Below are positions 1-7,811 of a stretch of DNA of 64,000 nucleotides, in pieces. Position 1 is the stretch's first letter. Every line of letters begins with the position of its first letter. The stretch is from positions 100,735 through 164,734 of the forward strand of contig QCMG01000002.1 in NCBI GenBank assembly GCA_003213955.1, in the 5' to 3' direction. The notes beneath the pieces are model-generated. The model did not search any database and was not told where the DNA came from. It saw only the letters and a list, made by a program, of their open reading frames with translations. The position numbers were made by a program, and so were the translations under genes. This DNA is from Prochlorococcus sp. AG-418-M08. Lineage in GTDB: Bacteria > Cyanobacteriota > Cyanobacteriia > PCC-6307 > Cyanobiaceae.

Positions 1-411
1 TTAATGAGTTTAAAGGACGCTGTGAGCTTGGTTTTATATGCTTTTAATGAGGGCTTAAACGGAGATATTTTTGTACAAAAGGCTCCAGCATCTACTATCG
101 GAGATCTCGTATTGGCGTTAAAAGAAATATTTAACTATAAAAAAGAAAATATCATAATTGGAACTAGGCATAGTGAAAAATTTTATGAAACACTTATTTC
201 AAGAGAAGAAATGGCAAGGGTAGAGGATAGAGGTAAATTCTTTAAAGTCCCACCTGATAACAGGGGGTTAGACTATGAAAACTATTTTACTAAAGGTAAA
301 GAAATCTTGTCAGAAACTTTAGAATATACTTCTCATAATACTAAGAGATTAAAGGTCAATGAAATTATAGATATACTTTTAAAAGATGATTTTATCTCAA
401 AATTTTTATAG
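1..411 (+). CDS. UDP-N-acetylglucosamine 4,6-dehydratase-type epimerase, C-terminal part (CapE/FnlA/WbjB-like)
   Basis: The reading frame is open at the left edge, so this is only the C-terminal end (about 136 residues) of a longer SDR-type nucleotide-sugar enzyme. The visible part begins with MSLKDAVSLVLYAF, contains QKAPASTIGDL and IGTRHSEKFYETL, and ends with the dimer-forming tail rich in SHNTKRL. These blocks match what I know of the C-terminal extension of inverting UDP-GlcNAc 4,6-dehydratases that start synthesis of L-FucNAc-type sugars for capsule or O-antigen. The Rossmann and catalytic YxxxK parts lie outside the window, so activity cannot be judged. Such genes usually sit in surface-polysaccharide clusters, which suggests the window starts at the edge of one. 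A retaining family member is possible but less likely. Confidence 0.8.
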   Translation, partial: LMSLKDAVSLVLYAFNEGLNGDIFVQKAPASTIGDLVLALKEIFNYKKENIIIGTRHSEKFYETLISREEMARVEDRGKFFKVPPDNRGLDYENYFTKGKEILSETLEYTSHNTKRLKVNEIIDILLKDDFISKFL

Positions 412-486
412 TAGACAAATTTAGAAGAATTAAAATAAGAGGGCATTTGTTTGCCCTCTTCGAGTCTTGCTCACTTCCTTGTCTAC
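411..486 (+). terminator. nested inverted repeats after the dehydratase gene, possible terminator
   Basis: A perfect 9-bp stem (437-445 with 452-460, six-base loop) lies 25 bases after the stop codon. It is enclosed by an 8-bp inverted repeat, GTAGACAA (411-418) with TTGTCTAC (479-486). No T-run follows the inner stem, so this is not a textbook intrinsic terminator. It may be a 3' end stabilising structure. Confidence 0.4.
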
Positions 487-632
487 AAAGTCGGGGAAGA
501 ACTTTACTCCTAAATTATTTCTACTCCTCTTATATGGGAAAAGATAGTCATGACAACCACAAAGCACTAATACTCGAGTAAAAATACCCTATGAATTTCA
601 AGTCAAAAGGAGGAAAATATAAGTGTAGATAT

Positions 633-638
633 AGGAGG
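633..638 (+). promoter_or_regulatory. perfect Shine-Dalgarno site of the 49-residue ORF
   Basis: AGGAGG lies four bases before the ATG at 643. A second AGGAGG-like block (AAGGAGG) sits about 20 bases upstream. Most start codons in this window have weak or no such site, so this is the strongest reason to believe the small ORF is translated. Confidence 0.6.
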
Positions 639-642
639 TCTT

Positions 643-792
643 ATGAAACTCATTACTCCTTTCACTATTCTCAATCGAAAATTCAATGAAATGGATTTGA
701 TTTTAGATGCAATGAAGAATAGAAGATTAGCGACTAAAAGATTGCACGATGATTATAGAAAAATGTGCAAAAATTATGAATTTGCCTATTGA
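643..792 (+). CDS. small hypothetical protein, 49 aa
   Basis: ATG at 643 to TGA at 790-792 encodes 49 residues starting MKLITPFTILNRKFNEMD and ending MCKNYEFAY. The product is basic and probably alpha-helical, with no signal peptide or membrane segment. I do not recognise a family. Support for it being real is a perfect AGGAGG at ideal distance and a hairpin overlapping its stop codon. It lies in the loosely packed zone between a polysaccharide gene and tRNA-Asn, where young or strain-specific genes are expected. The function is unknown; conservation in related strains would settle whether it is a gene. Confidence 0.55.
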   Translation: MKLITPFTILNRKFNEMDLILDAMKNRRLATKRLHDDYRKMCKNYEFAY

Positions 793-800
793 AAATAGGC
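784..800. terminator. hairpin between convergent small ORFs
   Basis: GCCTATT (784-790) pairs perfectly with AATAGGC (794-800) around a three-base loop. The hairpin overlaps the stop codon of the 49-residue ORF and lies just past the stop of the convergent 65-residue ORF, so it could serve both strands. It lacks a clear T-run. Confidence 0.35.
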
Positions 801-803
801 GTT

Positions 804-1001
804 CTATTCACATTGCTTATTGTTCAATCTGTTGAACATACATTTGCTGTTCATGACCATTCCTTTGTAGTCGGGAAGATTTAGTTCTTTCAACCAGATA
901 GAAATTTCCTGAGCAGCATCAGACTTTTTAGGCATATAAAAAATGAACTCTTTAGAGGGTTCTATTACTAGATGAGGAGGTATCTTGACTGATGTTTTCA
1001 T
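804..1001 (-). CDS. small hypothetical protein, 65 aa
   Basis: The ORF runs from ATG at 1001 to 804 and encodes 65 residues starting MKTSVKIPPHLVIEP, with two cysteines near the C-terminus (KCMFNRL and KQCE). It has no signal peptide or membrane segment, and I recognise no family. No clear Shine-Dalgarno is seen before the start. It is convergent with the 49-residue ORF across a short hairpin. It could be a strain-specific gene of the tRNA-flanking region, or a chance ORF. Confidence 0.4.
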   Translation of the reverse strand: MKTSVKIPPHLVIEPSKEFIFYMPKKSDAAQEISIWLKELNLPDYKGMVMNSKCMFNRLNNKQCE

Positions 1002-1201
1002 AATTTAAATATTATCTAGTTGTTTTTTTTTGCAAACAAAATATCTTGGACGTTTAACCGAAAAGGATGGAGTCCAGAAGTTGCCTAAAACACATTTTTT
1101 AAAAGGCTACAACACATAAAAAACACATTTTCATCCAAAAACCTGAACTACTATGAAAACCTGTAATTCATGAGATATGACAACAAGACCAGTTATTCCA
1201 A
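1002..1201. other. non-coding stretch beside tRNA-Asn
   Basis: About 200 bases hold no ORF that I can support. The stretch includes a run of T around 1021-1030 and the word ACACATTTT repeated near 1090 and 1125. I see no RNA gene, and no copy of the tRNA-Asn 3' end that would mark an attachment site. Confidence 0.5.
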
Positions 1202-1225
1202 TAAAAAAGACCCTTTTGAGGTCTT
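1202..1225 (-). terminator. intrinsic terminator of tRNA-Asn
   Basis: On the minus strand AAGACC, a seven-base loop and GGTCTT form a 6-bp stem directly followed by a run of T. This is a textbook Rho-independent terminator about 30 bases after the tRNA 3' end. Confidence 0.8.
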
Positions 1226-1253
1226 ATGGTCATCTAATGATCTTGTAATTGAA

Positions 1254-1325
<72 letters not shown>

Positions 1326-1374
1326 TTATATTAAAACTTAACCCTTCAATGTCCCATATGACAAGGGGTGATCA

Positions 1375-2067
1375 TTAATTATATTGAAAGTTTAATGGTT
1401 TTTGCCAATCTGATAAATTTCCATTCTTCATCTCTGCAACTGCATCTGAGTAATCTAATTCCTCTAGACGATGCGTAATCCATAAGGCAGTAAATGGATT
1501 ACTTTTATTGTTTGTAAGTTCTTTAACTATTTCTAAAACTTTTAATTGACTAGAACTATCCAAAAGGGAAGTCGGCTCGTCCAAAAGAACAAAATTCTTA
1601 TCACTAATCAAGGAACAAGCAATAGTCAAACGTTGTTTTTGGCCACCACTTAGAGTGTGGATAGGCCTTTTATCAAATCCATTTAATCCAACTTTCTTCA
1701 ATACAAAATCAATTTTTTTGGTGATATCTTCTCTGCTTAATTTTTTATTAATATTTAGAAGAAGTTCGCTCCTGCAGTTTGGCATTAAAATTTGATGATC
1801 AGGGTTTTGAAAAACCATCCCAACATTAGCTAAATTATTAATAACTCCATTTGTTGGTTTAAGAATTCCATTAATTAACTTAAACAAGGTACTCTTGCCA
1901 CAGCCATTTTTACCGACAATCATCCATAAGCCTGGCTTTTTAATAGAGAAATTACAGTTATATATTACGTGCTCTTTTTTGCCCGGCCATGAAAAATTCA
2001 CATTTTTAAAGTCTATAATAGGTTCTTGATTTAAAAAATTATCCTCGCTTTCAGCCATATTAAACAT
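1375..2067 (-). CDS. ECF/CbiO-type ABC transporter ATP-binding protein
   Basis: This 230-residue single-domain ATPase has Walker A GKNGCGKST (52-60), Q-loop FQNPDHQ (86-92), signature LSGGQ (139-143), Walker B LLDEPTS (161-167) and the H-loop histidine in ITHR (about 199). FQNPDHQ is typical of energy-coupling-factor ATPases that power vitamin or metal uptake (EcfA, CbiO, BioM). No transmembrane T or S component is next to it, so its partners must be encoded elsewhere and the substrate cannot be named. The start overlaps the end of the upstream UPF0367 gene by eight bases, suggesting translational coupling; a second in-frame ATG three codons later would nearly remove the overlap. Confidence 0.85.
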   Translation of the reverse strand: MFNMAESEDNFLNQEPIIDFKNVNFSWPGKKEHVIYNCNFSIKKPGLWMIVGKNGCGKSTLFKLINGILKPTNGVINNLANVGMVFQNPDHQILMPNCRSELLLNINKKLSREDITKKIDFVLKKVGLNGFDKRPIHTLSGGQKQRLTIACSLISDKNFVLLDEPTSLLDSSSQLKVLEIVKELTNNKSNPFTALWITHRLEELDYSDAVAEMKNGNLSDWQKPLNFQYN

Positions 2068-2329
2068 CTAAAGAAAATCCAGGCCTTTTTGAACCACCAG
2101 CTAATGCAGATTTTTCATATATTTGAACAGAAATAACCTCCTTAGCAAGAACAGTGATCAATTTATCCTGAACTTTTTCACAACTTAATTCAATTAAATT
2201 TGAATTTTGGTTATTACCTTGCATAAAGTCTTTAATTTCATCATAAATTCTTTTAACATCCTCATAATCTTTCTTCTGGATTGAAAGAGGGAAAGGAGAA
2301 TATCTAAGGCTAATCTCAAGAGAATACAT
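2060..2329 (-). CDS. UPF0367 family protein
   Basis: This 89-residue protein begins MYSLEISLRYSPFPLSIQ and ends GGSKRPGFSLDV, a pattern I recognise as the UPF0367 family, small proteins of unknown function conserved across cyanobacteria. It has no signal peptide, membrane segment or obvious catalytic residue. It is the first gene of a two-gene unit with the ECF-type ATPase, whose start overlaps its stop. The coupling suggests co-expression, but nothing in the sequence shows a role in transport. Confidence 0.85.
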   Translation of the reverse strand: MYSLEISLRYSPFPLSIQKKDYEDVKRIYDEIKDFMQGNNQNSNLIELSCEKVQDKLITVLAKEVISVQIYEKSALAGGSKRPGFSLDV

Positions 2330-2484
2330 AATTGGTATCGTATATACGTAATTATAAACAAACTATAGAACAATCTTTTCTAAGAAGTTGTTTTTAAATT
2401 AATTTCAATTGAAAAATTTTTATTAAAGTTTCATAAATTTACTTATCATAAGATAAACAGATTTAATTTTGTAGACTTTTCTCC

Positions 2485-3453
2485 ATGAAAATCGCAAGAG
2501 ATATAACTTCTTTAGTAGGTAACACACCTTTAGTTAAATTAGATCGTATAAAAAATTACTGCAAGTGTCACCCTGAAATAATAGCTAAACTTGAAAGTTT
2601 TAATCCATCAGCATCTGTTAAAGATCGTATCGCATATTCTATGTTAAATTCAGCGGAGAAAGATGGTTTAATATGCCCTGGAAAAACAACCTTAATTGAG
2701 GCCACAAGTGGAAATACTGGCATTGCTTTAGCTATGGTTGCAGCAGCTAAAGGCTACAGATTGATATTGACTATGCCAGACACTATGAGTATTGAGAGAA
2801 GGGCAATGCTGCGAGCATATGGTGCAGAATTACAACTTACTCCAGGAAATGAAGGAATGAAAGGAGCATTAGATTTAGCTAATGAATTATCTTCAAGTAT
2901 TCCAAATAGCTTTCAGTTTAACCAGTTTGAAAATATCGCGAATCCAGATATTCATGAAAGGACAACCGCTAGAGAAATTTGGGAACAATCTAATCAAAAT
3001 ATTGATGGATTAGTCACTGGCGTTGGTACTGGAGGAACAGTAACTGGCTGTGCTAGATTTCTAAAAAAAGTTAATCCAAATTGCAAAATATTTGCAGTTG
3101 AGCCTGCTAAAAGTGCTGTTATTTCAGGAGAAAAAGCAGGATCTCACTCTATTCAAGGCATTGGCGCGGGCTTCGTTCCTAAAGTTCTTAATACTCAATT
3201 AATAGACGAAATCATCAAAATAGATGATGATGAAGCATTTTATTATGGGAGGTTATTAGCTCGTTTAGAGGGTCTTTTATCGGGAATTAGTAGCGGTGCT
3301 GCTTTGGCAGCAACAATCAAAATTGGACAAAGGGAGGAATTTATTAATCAAAGATTAATAGTGATTCTTCCAAGTTTTGGTGAAAGATACTTATCAACAG
3401 CCATGTTTGAATCAAATACTGCAATTAAAGCAAGAGAAGATGGTTATTTATAA
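2485..3453 (+). CDS. cysK: cysteine synthase (O-acetylserine sulfhydrylase)
   Basis: This enzyme makes cysteine from O-acetylserine and sulfide, the last step of sulfate assimilation. The 322 residues are the normal family length. The pyridoxal-phosphate lysine is K46 in PSASVKDR, the substrate loop is TSGNTG (74-79), the phosphate-binding loop is GVGTGGT (179-185) and the C-terminal SFGERYLST block is at 297-305. The gene is followed 15 bases later by a J-domain gene on the same strand. Upstream lies 155 bases of AT-rich DNA divergent to the UPF0367/ATPase pair, which should hold both promoters. CysK and CysM types are hard to separate by eye; I favour CysK. Confidence 0.92.
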   Translation: MKIARDITSLVGNTPLVKLDRIKNYCKCHPEIIAKLESFNPSASVKDRIAYSMLNSAEKDGLICPGKTTLIEATSGNTGIALAMVAAAKGYRLILTMPDTMSIERRAMLRAYGAELQLTPGNEGMKGALDLANELSSSIPNSFQFNQFENIANPDIHERTTAREIWEQSNQNIDGLVTGVGTGGTVTGCARFLKKVNPNCKIFAVEPAKSAVISGEKAGSHSIQGIGAGFVPKVLNTQLIDEIIKIDDDEAFYYGRLLARLEGLLSGISSGAALAATIKIGQREEFINQRLIVILPSFGERYLSTAMFESNTAIKAREDGYL

Positions 3454-3468
3454 ATATAGGTATGAGAT

Positions 3469-4146
3469 ATGGTAAATAATCTTTATGAAGAATTAGGCCT
3501 AGAAGAAAACGCAAGTCCAGGCGAAATTAAATCTTCTTATCGTCGCTTAGTAAAACAACATCATCCTGATGCAGGAGGGGAAAAAGATAGGTTTCTTGCA
3601 ATTCAAGATGCATGGGAGACGCTTAGTGATCCCTTTAAAAAACAACAATATGATAAAAACCTTTTTTCTTTCAATCAATCTTCTAATTTAAAAAATAACA
3701 ATTGGGAAGAGAAAGTTAACACAAAAAAATATAGCTCAACAATTAAAGATAACGAAGTAAAAAATTGGATTAAAAATATTTATATGCCCACCAATAGATT
3801 TATTAGCCAAATAATCAAACCTTTGAATCAAGAAATAAAAAAACTATCTGCTGATCCATATGATGAAGAACTGATGGATAAATTTTGCAGTTACATTTCT
3901 CATTCACAAAAAAAAATTGAAAAGGTTGATAAATTATATAAGTCAATATCTGTTCCAAATTCAATATCTTCTTTAGGTTTAGATCTCTATCATTGTTTTT
4001 CTCAAGTAAAAGATGCTTTATCAGAACTTGATAAGTACACACAAGGATATGTGGATGATTATTTATTTGATGGTAAAGAAATGATGAAAGAGGCAAAAAG
4101 AATCCAATCAAAAATGGCTAATGATAAAAAATATATTCTTTCATGA
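3469..4146 (+). CDS. J-domain (DnaJ-type) co-chaperone-like protein
   Basis: Residues 4-63 form a J domain with the essential HPD at 32-34 and helix IV reading QDAWETLSDPFKKQQYD. This domain stimulates the ATPase of an Hsp70 (DnaK). The remaining 160 residues lack the Gly/Phe linker, zinc fingers and substrate-binding barrels of true DnaJ; they are helical and lysine-rich. It is therefore a specialised J protein (type III), not the general chaperone. It lies 15 bases after cysK, probably in the same transcript, and converges on ndhO with a four-base gap. Its client is unknown. Confidence 0.85.
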   Translation: MVNNLYEELGLEENASPGEIKSSYRRLVKQHHPDAGGEKDRFLAIQDAWETLSDPFKKQQYDKNLFSFNQSSNLKNNNWEEKVNTKKYSSTIKDNEVKNWIKNIYMPTNRFISQIIKPLNQEIKKLSADPYDEELMDKFCSYISHSQKKIEKVDKLYKSISVPNSISSLGLDLYHCFSQVKDALSELDKYTQGYVDDYLFDGKEMMKEAKRIQSKMANDKKYILS

Positions 4147-4150
4147 TTAA

Positions 4151-4393
4151 TTATTCTACAACTGCATATTCTTTAAGTTGATCTAATTTAAACCAAACAT
4201 CTGGTACAGGTCTGCGCCATCTTACTTGGGCATAATCTTCTTTAATACCTAAAATTTCTCCTGGGCCCTCAAAGACATAATTAGGTAAATCTTTATCACT
4301 TGCCAATGCTTCAATACTTTTTGAATAGATATCTTTATCTACATAGACTAAGTTACCTTTTTTAAGAGGTTTTTTGGGTATCGACTCAGTCAT
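4151..4393 (-). CDS. ndhO: NAD(P)H-quinone oxidoreductase subunit O
   Basis: This 80-residue protein contains KKGNLVYVDKDIYSKSIEA and RRPVPDVWFKLDQLKEY, which I recognise as NdhO, an oxygenic-photosynthesis-specific subunit of the cyanobacterial NDH-1 complex on the thylakoid stromal side. It has no membrane segment, as expected for a peripheral arm subunit. Its length is normal for the family. It is a single gene converging on the J-domain gene and divergent from the TIGR01777 epimerase, with 138 bases of AT-rich DNA between for promoters. Confidence 0.9.
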   Translation of the reverse strand: MTESIPKKPLKKGNLVYVDKDIYSKSIEALASDKDLPNYVFEGPGEILGIKEDYAQVRWRRPVPDVWFKLDQLKEYAVVE

Positions 4394-4531
4394 AATAAGA
4401 TTTATTTAATTAAATTCCAAATCTATTATACAAAAAATTTTTTTATTAATTTTTTTTTAAATTGATTACATCATAAAAATTACAATCGACCTAAAAATTT
4501 TATAGTCTTAAATGATTACTTTATTAAAAAT

Positions 4532-5464
4532 ATGCGTCTTTTACTTTTTGGCTGTACAGGATTTGTGGGTAAAGAATTAGTCCCAGCTTTAATAAAAGAA
4601 GGTCACGAACTTTCTATCGTAAGCAGAAAAAATATTAATAACCTAAAAATCAATATACCACTTGAAAAATTTAAGTTTCTTAAAATAGATTTGTCAAAAA
4701 AACAAAATTGGAGTGATGAAAATCTTTTAATTAATTTAAAAGATTCTGATGGAATAATTAATTTAATTGGTGAACCAATAGCTGATAAAAAATGGACTGA
4801 TAGTCAAAAAGAAGAGATTGAAAAAAGCAGAATTAATTCAACTAAGTTTTTAATGGAAACGCTGAAAAAATACAGAATTAACCCAAAGGTTATAATAAAT
4901 GGTTCAGCAATTGGCTTTTATGGAACAAGTTTGACAAAAGAATTTAATGAAAATAGTAAGTCTGGGAATGATTTTTTAGCTAACCTTTGTAAGAAATGGG
5001 AGGAAGTTGCTAACGAAAAACCATTTTTCTCAAGATTAGTCATTTTTAGAATTGGTATTGTCTTAGAAGCAGAAGGCGGAGCACTAGGTAAAATGCTTCC
5101 TATATTTAAAATTGGATTAGGAGGTCCAATTGGAGATGGTAAACAATGGATGAGTTGGATTCATAGAAGTGATTTATGTGGTCTAATTATTAATGCATTA
5201 GTAGATAAAAAATTTTCTGGGGTATTTAATGCTGTTGCACCCGAACCAGTATTAATGAAAGATTTTTCTAAGACGTTAGGAAAATGCCTAAATAGACCAA
5301 ATTTACTTCCAGTTCCAGGCAGAATCCTTAAATTATTATTAGGAGATGGAGCAAAATTAGTATTAGAAGGACAAAAAGTATTAAGTATTAAATTACAAGA
5401 AAAAATATATAAATTTAAATATCCTCTTCTTGAGAAAGCAATTTACGCCTCCACCAAGAATTAA
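4532..5464 (+). CDS. TIGR01777 family epimerase/dehydratase-like protein (YfcH/SulA-type)
   Basis: This 310-residue SDR-fold protein has the nucleotide-binding GCTGFVG (7-13), a GSAIGFYG block typical of the TIGR01777/YfcH family, and the C-terminal DUF1731-like region ending in a tail that binds no known partner. In cyanobacteria and plastids members have been linked to cell and plastid division as SulA-like factors, but their enzymatic substrate is unknown. The last 50 bases overlap the end of the convergent membrane-protein gene. Assignment to the family is secure; the division role is only by analogy. Confidence 0.85.
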   Translation: MRLLLFGCTGFVGKELVPALIKEGHELSIVSRKNINNLKINIPLEKFKFLKIDLSKKQNWSDENLLINLKDSDGIINLIGEPIADKKWTDSQKEEIEKSRINSTKFLMETLKKYRINPKVIINGSAIGFYGTSLTKEFNENSKSGNDFLANLCKKWEEVANEKPFFSRLVIFRIGIVLEAEGGALGKMLPIFKIGLGGPIGDGKQWMSWIHRSDLCGLIINALVDKKFSGVFNAVAPEPVLMKDFSKTLGKCLNRPNLLPVPGRILKLLLGDGAKLVLEGQKVLSIKLQEKIYKFKYPLLEKAIYASTKN

Positions 5465-5684
5465 TTCCATTAACTAAAGAACCAACAATTAAAATTGTAA
5501 TTAATGGAACGATAAGAGGATTCCAAAGATTCTGAATTAAATTGAGGAAAACAAATACTCCATTTAGTTGCATAATTACTGCAAAAATAAAAAAAATAGC
5601 AAAAAATATAACTACAAATAAATTTATCAATAAAAAATTATCAATAATTTCTATTAGCCTTTTTTGAGATTTCTCTTTAGTCAT
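5415..5684 (-). CDS. small membrane protein of unknown function, 89 aa
   Basis: The product has two predicted membrane segments (about 17-42 and 50-70) between a basic N-terminus (MTKEKSQKR) and a WWRRKLLSQEEDI tail. I do not recognise the family. The gene ends 50 bases inside the convergent TIGR01777 gene, an unusually long tail-to-tail overlap even for this compact genome. It follows the LpxB-related gene by three bases on the same strand, so the two are probably co-transcribed, which hints at an envelope role without proving it. Confidence 0.7.
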   Translation of the reverse strand: MTKEKSQKRLIEIIDNFLLINLFVVIFFAIFFIFAVIMQLNGVFVFLNLIQNLWNPLIVPLITILIVGSLVNGINSWWRRKLLSQEEDI

Positions 5685-5687
5685 TGT

Positions 5688-6878
5688 TCATGACAGTTTT
5701 ATATCATTAACTATTTTAATACATGCATTATTGCCTCCGATTCTTAAATTTGCATTATCAATACAAGTACTCAAAAAGTTTTTATCTATTTTTAGTAGAT
5801 AATTAACTTTAAGAATTAGATTGATTGTTTGATTTATTTGATCTCTCTTATTTTTATAATTAGTAGCACAAAAAACATATCTCCCAAGTAATCTTCTTTG
5901 AGCTTCTGCAAAAGATTTAGTAAATTGAGGACCTTTACCCTCAATTTGAATAACTGGCTTTGCCAATCCTATTGCTTGCTCTGTCGCAGTGCCTGCCATA
6001 CTTATCACAAACTTACTATTAAATAAAATTTCTTCAAAAAAATTCCAATTAAAAATAACTGTAATAAAACCAAATTTAAATTCTAAACCATTATTTTCAT
6101 TTACTTTATCTATATAAGTCCATTTTCTTCTAGTTAGTATCTGTCTAATTTTTTCAATAGAAAGATCATTTACAATGGCAAATTTGAATGCAATTTTCTG
6201 AAAATATTCCAAATTATACATTGTCTCTAAAACTTCCAGAATCAATTGCAAATTATCTATAATTTCAGGAAATCTGCTTCCAGGAAATAATCCAATATAA
6301 AAAGGTAAGTTCTTTGAACTTTTTTCAAAAAAAGAAAATTTGTCCATAAATGGATTGCCCAAAAAAGAGACTCTTTTGCTTAATTGTTTAGATAAATCAT
6401 TTGCTGTTAAATAATCACGAGCATAGATTTTTTTCGCGTATTTTGAGAGTAAAAAAAATTTGCAAGGCCAAGGTAATCTTAATTTTCCCTCATAATGACT
6501 TGAATATGCGACTAAATATGTATAAAAATCTTTTTTTGCAAACCATGCAAAAAAAACAGGAATTATATCTCCAATAACAAAATAAAAATCATATTTATTT
6601 CTTAATTTATAAGACAAATATAATTTTTTTAATAAATATATAATTTGCCCCCCAAATATTTCAATTAATCTTCCTTTGAAAGAATTGTAGCCAATACCAC
6701 CAGTTTTAAATTTTTTAGTTTTACCAATAATACTTACATTTACTTTTTTATAATTTTCACCATCACCTACGATAGGGAGTGCCTCAACAAGGTGGCCCTT
6801 TTTTACAAAATATTTGGCTAAAAAACTACCTGATAAATCTTCTCCATGTCCATTACTTAATAGTAAAATTCTGGACAA
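5688..6878 (-). CDS. lipid-A-disaccharide synthase-related protein (TIGR03492-like)
   Basis: This 396-residue protein starts MSRILLLSNGHGEDLSG and carries a glycosyltransferase-like core with FPGSRFPEI, and SMAGTATEQA followed by PVIQIEGKGPQFTK, features shared with LpxB and the TIGR03492 family of cyanobacterial and plant LpxB-related proteins. The fold is GT-B-like, so it probably transfers a sugar from a nucleotide donor, but the acceptor is unknown and it is not LpxB itself. It sits in a tight minus-strand run (A-type carrier, TPR protein, this gene, small membrane protein) with gaps of one to nine bases. A second LpxB-like protein lies at 58728-59996. Confidence 0.8.
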   Translation of the reverse strand: MSRILLLSNGHGEDLSGSFLAKYFVKKGHLVEALPIVGDGENYKKVNVSIIGKTKKFKTGGIGYNSFKGRLIEIFGGQIIYLLKKLYLSYKLRNKYDFYFVIGDIIPVFFAWFAKKDFYTYLVAYSSHYEGKLRLPWPCKFFLLSKYAKKIYARDYLTANDLSKQLSKRVSFLGNPFMDKFSFFEKSSKNLPFYIGLFPGSRFPEIIDNLQLILEVLETMYNLEYFQKIAFKFAIVNDLSIEKIRQILTRRKWTYIDKVNENNGLEFKFGFITVIFNWNFFEEILFNSKFVISMAGTATEQAIGLAKPVIQIEGKGPQFTKSFAEAQRRLLGRYVFCATNYKNKRDQINQTINLILKVNYLLKIDKNFLSTCIDNANLRIGGNNACIKIVNDIKLS

Positions 6879-6879
6879 T

Positions 6880-7308
6880 TTAAAATTCCAACCATTTATT
6901 GATTTTGGTTAATTCTGGCCAGTTTGGATATCTTTTAAAACCATCTTCAACAGACTCTTTTAACTCATTCTTTAAATCAGGCATCATCATTGCCATTTTT
7001 TTAATTAAATCAACATGCTCTCTAACACCTTTATTATTTGTAGCTAAAAGAGCCAAAGACAAATTCATTCTCGCTTGAGGATCTTGCTGATTTAAGCGAA
7101 CCGCCTGTCTAGCTGCTGCTAATGCTTCTTCATTATTCTTTAATAAAAGTTGTAGCCAAGATAAGCAAGTCCAGGCGGCAAAGTGATTAGGTATTTGTTG
7201 AATGATTTTTTTGAAATCTTCTGCAATAGCTACTAATTCTTGACCATCTTGATATCTTGATAAGGCTGCATTGAAATCGGATTCAATTGGATTTATATCA
7301 TCTAACAT
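6880..7308 (-). CDS. TPR-repeat protein, 142 aa
   Basis: At least two tetratricopeptide repeats are visible, with the helical pattern NHFAAWTCLSWLQLL and NEEALAAARQAVRLNQQDP. Such repeats bind other proteins. There is no signal peptide and no catalytic domain. The C-terminus (RYPNWPELTKINKWLEF) looks like a conserved cap. The gene lies one base before the LpxB-related gene and nine bases after the A-type Fe-S carrier. That the TPR protein assists either neighbour is only a guess from position. Confidence 0.8.
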   Translation of the reverse strand: MLDDINPIESDFNAALSRYQDGQELVAIAEDFKKIIQQIPNHFAAWTCLSWLQLLLKNNEEALAAARQAVRLNQQDPQARMNLSLALLATNNKGVREHVDLIKKMAMMMPDLKNELKESVEDGFKRYPNWPELTKINKWLEF

Positions 7309-7317
7309 ATATATTTT

Positions 7318-7710
7318 CTAAACTGCAAAAGAGCTTCCACAGCCACAAGTTTGTGAAGCATTGGGATTAACGAAATTAAATCCTCCTCCAATTAAATCCT
7401 TACTAAAATCTAATTGCATGCCGTAAATATATAAAAGGCTTTTTGGGTCGCATACTACTTTGAAGGTTTGTTTTGAACTCAATGAATAATCATATATTTT
7501 ATCATCAGAATTTATTTCATTACCACCGATAAAATCCATCGTATAACTCATGCCACTGCATCCACCTGATCTTACACCAACTCTAAGTGCTTTCTTATCA
7601 GTCTGACTCTTCAATAAAAAAGATATTTGTTCTATAGCATCGTTTGTAATTAAAATTCCCTTACCGTCGTCTGAGGTTTTTATTTTTTCTTCTATCTTTG
7701 CATTTTCCAT
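7318..7710 (-). CDS. A-type iron-sulfur cluster carrier (HesB/SufA/ErpA family)
   Basis: This 130-residue protein has the three cysteines of the family: C51 in SGGCSGMSY, and C122 and C124 in TCGCGSSF. These bind an Fe-S cluster or iron for delivery to apo-proteins. The first 17 residues are an extra charged N-terminal tail. The gene heads a four-gene minus-strand run and is divergent from crtQ with about 100 bases between. It works in the same process as the sufBCDS operon 37 kb away. SufA, IscA and ErpA labels cannot be separated by eye. Confidence 0.9.
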   Translation of the reverse strand: MENAKIEEKIKTSDDGKGILITNDAIEQISFLLKSQTDKKALRVGVRSGGCSGMSYTMDFIGGNEINSDDKIYDYSLSSKQTFKVVCDPKSLLYIYGMQLDFSKDLIGGGFNFVNPNASQTCGCGSSFAV

Positions 7711-7811
7711 AGATACAAATCCTTATATATTCATACTATAAAAAATTCAGCCGCATCATGCAGAAACAAACGATATACAAAGTTGATTTGTTATAATTTA
7801 AGAAAAAAAAA

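Noticed and set aside
534..581. A 15-codon ORF starting ATGGGAAAAGATAG
   Set aside because: Too short, with a pyrimidine-rich rather than purine-rich leader and no other support.
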